DNA of 9,878 bases from Candidatus Peregrinibacteria bacterium (lineage in GTDB: Bacteria; Patescibacteriota; Gracilibacteria; UBA1369; LOWO2-01-FULL-3), in the NCBI GenBank assembly GCA_014728975.1, contig WJKQ01000102.1, forward strand, positions 1-9,878, in the 5' to 3' direction. Numbering within the stretch: the stretch's first letter is position 1; each line of letters opens with the position of its first letter. Under the pieces are notes generated by a model. It made no database searches, was not told where the DNA came from, and saw nothing but the letters and a program-made list of their open reading frames with translations. The position numbers and the translations under genes are program-made. Below are positions 1 to 6,000 of the stretch, piece by piece.

Positions 1-2
1 CG

Positions 3-2885
3 TCCAGAGTTAAAGAAATCGAAAACAAATTACTCATAGCCGCAGGAGTTGGAATAGAAGGAAAAAGCATATCGGGAGGAGGAGTAGGTTTCGTTGTACC
101 GATAGAAGAAGGTTTTGCGGTAGAATTTGGTGTTACTCACAAAGGTGCGGGCCTTGGATTAAGCGCAAATCTCTATAAAACTAAAGAAAGAGAAGGAGGG
201 ATCGGAATGGGAGTCGGAATACAGGTAATGCCGACTTTATTTCTAGGCTACAGTCACTCGGAATCAGTTGGAGAAAGCACTTTTTTTACAACAGCAATAG
301 GAACATTATTTTCAGCCGCAAGCGCGCAGGGAATGATCGGAATTGCATTATCTCATAGTGACGAGGCCGCTGTCAGAACTGCTGAAAGAAAGATTTCGGA
401 AAGAACCGGATTTGACGAAATAGAAGAAGCGGAATCACTCTCAGAAAAAGTAAAACTTATAAGACAACACAAATACTTCAGTGAATTTGAAAAAGAACTG
501 GCGGACGAGGACATTCTCGCAATATATGAATCCTGGAAAAAACTAAACACAGATAAAGCTTTACAGGAAGCAGACAAATCATTAATACCTTATACTCCGA
601 TAACCGCAGTAGGAGTAGGTTTCGGGTATCCTCCGCCAACCGGATTTGTCGGCTTAAAAATAAAAATCGGAGAAAACATAATCATAAAACCACGAATAGG
701 CGAAAGAGAAAGATTGGCAAAACTAATTTCTCAAAACAGATTAAAACAGGAACTCGACAGAAGACTTAATGAATTAAATCCCGCAGTCGAATTTCACACT
801 TTGGACAGCAATGAACTATACATTACAAACACGGGAGAAGTCGGTGTACTCGAAAGAAAGCAAAAACCTCTTAATATTTCAAGAGGCACCAACCTGGAAA
901 AGATTAAAGCCCAACTTAAGGAAGCAAACATGACAGCAATACGAAGAGAAATAAAAGTAAGAGAAGACCAAGAACCAAAATCCGTAATTGAACTTTCAGT
1001 TTATGATACTTCCGGAAAAGACATTGCTGTATACGTCGACGACAGTTCACCCGAACTTGAACTCGTATTCTCGGAAGATGGTAAAATTTTTATTCCGGGA
1101 AATCTGAAAAACACAATAATCACAAGAGAAACTTTCAGATTTCCTTACGCCAAAATGACCGGAGGTGCTACCGCAGCAGACGTAATAGTAATAACCACCA
1201 ATCCTGATTTTGACAGAAGCAATGTCGTAAGAGAAAGTAAAAACGTTATCGAAAGACACTGGATCGACAACAAGGCAACTGCATGGGATATAGAAAAAGG
1301 ATCTAATCCGTCAGGCAGAAGACAAATATACCGCCTTGAAGAATACTCGGAAGAAAAAGGCCGGGAATGGAAAGCGAAAGAATTTGAAGTGCAAGGTACA
1401 CCAAGGAAAGACTGGGAAGAGATTATGGACATAGCGGATCAAATGCGGAAAGGTCCTTTCAAACAAATTACTTCAAAAGAACTCAAAGAACAGGAGCCGC
1501 TTCCCGGATGGAGAAAAACAGCTGAAATGCTTTACGAAGAAATGGCGGATGGATTAAAAAGAGGAAGACCGGCAATAAACGATTATCCCGCAATCATAAA
1601 AAGAGCCAATGAAATTTTAAAATCAAAAAATGAATTACCTATAGCAAATGCAAAAGAAGCTGGACAACTCTTAACACTCGTACAACACAGATACTTTATA
1701 GATATATGGAAAAGAAAAAAAGAAAAAGGACTTATAAGAAAATTTGAAAAAAACAATAACGCGATCATCAAACGTACGTTAATTCCAAAATTTACTGAAA
1801 AACTTGTTGAATTAGGAATAAGACCCGATAAGAATAATGCAAAAAAGTACGCGAATGTACTTGCGGAAAGAATAAAAAAACATGCAAAAAGCAATTTCCT
1901 TGAAGCACTCGATAAAGTAAAAAAAGAATTAGAAGGCAAAAAAAGACCCACAGATATGGATTTTGAAAATGCCTTTGAGGGATTAATTACCGATATACCC
2001 CCTGAAACTTTCTTCGCTTCAGGAACAACAATCAGAAAAACACATAAAGGAATACTCGCAGGCGGACCAAGAACTACCGAAATGCCCGGAATTTCAAAAA
2101 TGGGAATAATCGGAGCACCCAAAGAATGGGATCTATACTCGAAAGATCCGGTAGAAAGAGACATTGCCAAAATAATGCTTGAAACAGTAAGCCCCGTACC
2201 TTCAATAAAAGACGTTGAAACATTTCACAAATCTCTTGCCATAAAACTTGCATCATTTGAAGCAACAGGAATACAGATAGGAAAAGAAAAATACAGAAAA
2301 CTCCTGAGTTTCTACAAACTCCCAAGAAAAAGACAGGCAGAAGCGCTACAAGCTTCAGAAGAAGGCGACTACCTGGATAAATTCATAAAATTCGCAATAG
2401 ATGTAAGAGACACCATCCTTAGAAGAGAAAAAAAATTCACACTTAATAACGGTGACGAAATAAGATTCCCAAAACCAAAAATTTCAACAGGCGCGTATGG
2501 ACAATGTGGAAACCTGTCGGCAATGATCCGGGAAGGATTCTTCCTTTTGGAAAAACAAACAAACATAATCGTAGCCCACACTCTGACAGACGTCTACACA
2601 GACACCGACGTCGCGAAAGAGGCGATGGAATTTGGCATAGGAGTTTCAGTTACACCTAAATACAAACCTTCAAAAGAAAAGAGACGAAGAAAACCTCGTG
2701 AAAGAGAACCAGGACATCCTCCAAGAAAACCTCGTGCAAGAGCTGTTGGAGAAGGTCCAAGAACCGGCAGGCCCGGAACAGACGAAATCGGTCCTGGACC
2801 TACAGTCGAACCATCAGGCCCACCGCCATCTACTCCACCTGGAACTTCAGGCGGAACAGGAAAACCCGGCAAGGGAGCAGTATAA
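3..2885 (+). CDS. 5'-truncated large protein of unknown function with Gly-rich beta blocks and Pro/Gly/Arg tail
   Basis: I do not recognise the family. The frame is open from the window edge (first full codon at 3), so the true start lies outside; the ATG at 207 is internal. The visible part is 960 residues ending in TAA. Residues 15-83 alternate glycine/small and hydrophobic residues in short strand-like runs (GVGIEG, GGGVGFVV, GMGVGIQV). A Gly/Ala-rich hydrophobic stretch follows (about 94-116). Similar strands return at about 199-235 (AVGVGFGY, GLKIKIG) and near 876-887 (EFGIGVSV). Between them lie long Lys/Glu/Arg-rich, probably helical regions. From about 890 the protein is a basic, disordered-looking Pro/Gly tail with an imperfect 12-residue repeat. 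I see only one cysteine (in GQCGN), unlike the cysteine-rich neighbour. It is followed after 41 bp by the giant Ig-repeat gene with no terminator between, suggesting one transcript and a cell-envelope role. That role is inference; no enzyme motif was seen. Confidence 0.85.
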   Translation, partial: SRVKEIENKLLIAAGVGIEGKSISGGGVGFVVPIEEGFAVEFGVTHKGAGLGLSANLYKTKEREGGIGMGVGIQVMPTLFLGYSHSESVGESTFFTTAIGTLFSAASAQGMIGIALSHSDEAAVRTAERKISERTGFDEIEEAESLSEKVKLIRQHKYFSEFEKELADEDILAIYESWKKLNTDKALQEADKSLIPYTPITAVGVGFGYPPPTGFVGLKIKIGENIIIKPRIGERERLAKLISQNRLKQELDRRLNELNPAVEFHTLDSNELYITNTGEVGVLERKQKPLNISRGTNLEKIKAQLKEANMTAIRREIKVREDQEPKSVIELSVYDTSGKDIAVYVDDSSPELELVFSEDGKIFIPGNLKNTIITRETFRFPYAKMTGGATAADVIVITTNPDFDRSNVVRESKNVIERHWIDNKATAWDIEKGSNPSGRRQIYRLEEYSEEKGREWKAKEFEVQGTPRKDWEEIMDIADQMRKGPFKQITSKELKEQEPLPGWRKTAEMLYEEMADGLKRGRPAINDYPAIIKRANEILKSKNELPIANAKEAGQLLTLVQHRYFIDIWKRKKEKGLIRKFEKNNNAIIKRTLIPKFTEKLVELGIRPDKNNAKKYANVLAERIKKHAKSNFLEALDKVKKELEGKKRPTDMDFENAFEGLITDIPPETFFASGTTIRKTHKGILAGGPRTTEMPGISKMGIIGAPKEWDLYSKDPVERDIAKIMLETVSPVPSIKDVETFHKSLAIKLASFEATGIQIGKEKYRKLLSFYKLPRKRQAEALQASEEGDYLDKFIKFAIDVRDTILRREKKFTLNNGDEIRFPKPKISTGAYGQCGNLSAMIREGFFLLEKQTNIIVAHTLTDVYTDTDVAKEAMEFGIGVSVTPKYKPSKEKRRRKPREREPGHPPRKPRARAVGEGPRTGRPGTDEIGPGPTVEPSGPPPSTPPGTSGGTGKPGKGAV
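2687..2742 (+). repeat. 36-bp-period direct repeat encoding a 12-residue Arg/Pro/Gly tail repeat
   Basis: Two 20-bp copies, 2687-2706 and 2723-2742, begin AAGAAAACCTCGTG and differ at one base. Their 36-bp spacing keeps the reading frame. They encode RKPRER... and RKPRAR... at the start of 12-residue units; a third, decayed unit begins RTGRPG. All three end in proline after a glycine two or three residues earlier. The repeat starts the low-complexity C-terminal tail of the upstream gene and looks like recent in-frame tandem duplication. Confidence 0.7.
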
Positions 2886-2926
2886 AAATCAAAATTAATT
2901 TAAATAAAAATTAAAACCAAATAAAA

Positions 2927-3010
2927 ATGATAAAAAAAATGAAAACAAAAATTGTTTTGGTCCCACTAATCGCGATATTCGCTCTAATAGCAGGATCATC
3001 AACCTCTGCT
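2927..3010 (+). other. signal peptide coding segment
   Basis: Residues 1-28: lysines at 3, 4, 6 and 8, a hydrophobic core from I9 to G23, then SSTSA before His29. T26-S27-A28 gives small residues at -3 and -1, as signal peptidase I prefers. There is no lipobox cysteine near the cut, so lipoprotein processing is unlikely. If translation starts at M5 instead, the signal still works. Confidence 0.85.
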
Positions 3011-6000
3011 CACGGGCCAGAAGATCACATCCTTCAAAATTTATGTACCAATGAGGATCACCAATATTGGTGGAATAGCGGAAGATCATTACCCTGCGAT
3101 CCAGACAATCCGCCAAATATAGCAAACGGAATCACTCATGACGAAGGAAGTGGATATCCATCAGGGCTTTGTTATCCATCCTTTAATAACTACACCGACT
3201 CATACGAGGTGGAAACAGGATGGGGAATGGATCCTTACGGAACAACAAATGCTTTATTCGAAGATGAAAGGTACTTCTTCAAAGCAGGAGAAGCGGTTTG
3301 GAACCCTGACCAATCCTATCCGGATGGAGGATACTACACTACTCCTGTAGAAAATTTTACAGACTCACTCACTATTGAAGAAGGAGATATAATCCAATTC
3401 TTCGTATATATCCACAATAATGGTGATCCATGCTTCAATGACAACGTAAATGTACCTCAGGGACAATTTTATTCAGACTGGAATACAACTTCGCATGGTA
3501 CAAGAATAAACGTAGAACCAGAAGATGAAGATGTGGCGGATGATTACAGTAATTTTGTTATTTCAGGAGATAACGTGAGTTTGAATCTTCCAGCCCAGAT
3601 TACTCTCAATTCCAATATATGGTCATCTGACGCAATAAATGCCCAAGGAGTAAAAGGTGGAACAGCCACAGATAGAGGTGGAGTTACATTATCACCTTCA
3701 GGCGGAGAGCAATTATACTTGGAATATATAGATGAAACAGCTCTTTATGTAGATTATAGAAACGAACCTGGTTATGAATGGTGGTATTACGAACATGATA
3801 TAAACAACCCGATCCCTCTATTTACATCAGAAGGTTTACCGCTCTCAACACTTGTTGGAACAGACGGAAACATTAAAGGGTCAAATGGAGATTATTATGG
3901 TTGTGAGCCTTATATAGGTCTCATCAGATTTAGAATGGAGGCAAAAAAACCCCCACAAAGCGGATGTCTAAAACTTGAAATAGGCTTAAGCTCTTTTGAC
4001 TGGTCAATACCTTCGGAAGACGGAGAGGCATTATCCGCAAAAAAATTGTATATTGAGGAATTATCATTTTCAGATGAAATCCCGGATTCAGCTCAAATAA
4101 GATGGACCACAGACGATTCAAACGGTCAATTTTATAAAGTCAATACACCTTATATATACTATCCCGGAGAAGTTACCGCGGAAACAGATGAAAATGTATA
4201 CTACATCGGCAATGCCGATACAACTATAACAGCAAGCGTTGTCGGTATTCCGGCTGAGCAAAACAGTCCGAAATGTGTGGATTCAATTCAACTGTCATTA
4301 GCACCGAAGGCTTGTGATAATCTAGAGGTTGTCGGACAACAAATAACTATTGGTGGAGAATCCGAACTTCAAATGGAAGTCACAAATATAGCCTTTGAAA
4401 ACCAGATTCCTCCAGGAACTCGAGTTCAATTCACATCAACAGATCCAACGGGAGAATTCAAATATCAAGATAATGTGCCGGCTGTCGAGGGTACACTTAC
4501 ACTGCCTGAAGGCGAGCACTACAGCACAGTTTATTATTTTGAAGGCGAGGAGGGAAATGCCAGAATCAGCGTAAGACTCGTCGGAATAGATGAAGAACTG
4601 GCAAATCCCGAAGTCTGTTACGCGGAATTTGATTATATTTCACCTCCTTCAGTCTGTCAGTATATGACCGCAGAGATGGAAGAACTTGACTTTACCCCTC
4701 CGGGAGGTGAAGATTTTGAAAATCATTACAGATTATTCGTAGACGAGGTTGTTTTCTCAGACGACGTAATACCTGAAAATACGTTAGTAAGATGGGAAGC
4801 AGACAACGAAACAGGAATATTCTACAACGCTTTACATAGAGATTATACTGATGAAGATACAGATTTTCCTATTGGAGTCACATATACACCATTAAACACA
4901 AACGCGACTTTGCCGGTTCTTTCAGAAGTTTATTATCACGGAGACCAGTCTACCGATATATCAATTTCATTGGTCTCTCCTCCCGAATCAGGTATAGACA
5001 TGAGCGAATGTGTATTTACCGTAAATATACGTCCGCCGGATATTGAACCAAATGCTTGTTTAAGTCTGGAAGCTTCAGAATTTACTATCGAAGACACAAT
5101 GGAAATCAACGGAGAAACAGCTTACGGACTCCAAATTACAGATATTACCTTTTCGGGAGACGGAGAAATACCGGAAGGAATACATGGACGATTCAACGCT
5201 CTGGACGAGCCGGATACCGGCCGGTTTTATAATGAAAACGGCGACTTAATCGGTATCGGACAGGTAGCCGTTGAAGACCCGTTCAAAAAAATATATTACG
5301 TCGGGACAGGCCGAGTGAGAGCAATGCTTGCGGGAATGCCCGATAATATTATAAATCCGACCGGATGTGTGGATTTTTCAGAAATAACAATTCCGGGAGA
5401 GCCCGTTTGTGCGGATCTGCGAATTGATCATCCTGAAGAAATAATAGAAGAGACTCTCTCCAGCTTTACCGCTGAAGCATACGATTCGGAAGGAAATTTA
5501 TACGGCGATACCATTACTTATTGGGTCGATTCAGGCCACGGAATATTCTTTTCAGAAGAAAATAAACCCGATGACGTTCCCGAAAACGAATCTCCAATGA
5601 TATACGAAATAACTGCAAACCTTTCAATTATTCCTGTAAGTCCTGAAGGACGAATTATGCCGGAATCGGTGAACCTGCCTACTGCCATAGATATGTCATT
5701 TGCAATTCCAACCAGAAATCTATGGAACTACAACAGATTGCCGAGCAACCAGCTCTTAATTCCAAATCCTGAATTAAGGGAGGAAAGAATGCGGACACGC
5801 CCGGAAATACAGTTTACCCCCCAAAATTTCCCGCTCGTTCCCGTAACAGGTAACGAAACCTCATTCAATAATCTCGGAAACTATGGACAGGCAAATATAA
5901 TAAGGCCTATCGCACAGATCGGTCCATTTATTACTCCCACAATAAACCAGGTTGATCCGGAAGTTCTATATTCAACGACATTTGAAATGATAACAGTACA

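Noticed and set aside
207..209. ATG at 207 as the true start of the first gene
   Set aside because: The same frame is open to the window edge, with 68 codons upstream that share the glycine-rich strand pattern, so this methionine is internal.
1583..2170. 195-codon open frame on the - strand
   Set aside because: It is fully inside the long + strand gene, has no leader of its own, and its low-complexity hydrophobic translation is what the reverse of Lys/Glu-rich codons gives. The other antisense frames under both large genes are rejected for the same reason.
2881..2886. TATAAA overlapping the stop of the first gene as a promoter for the giant gene
   Set aside because: No -35-like sequence lies 16-18 bp upstream, and such hexamers are expected in this AT-rich junction.
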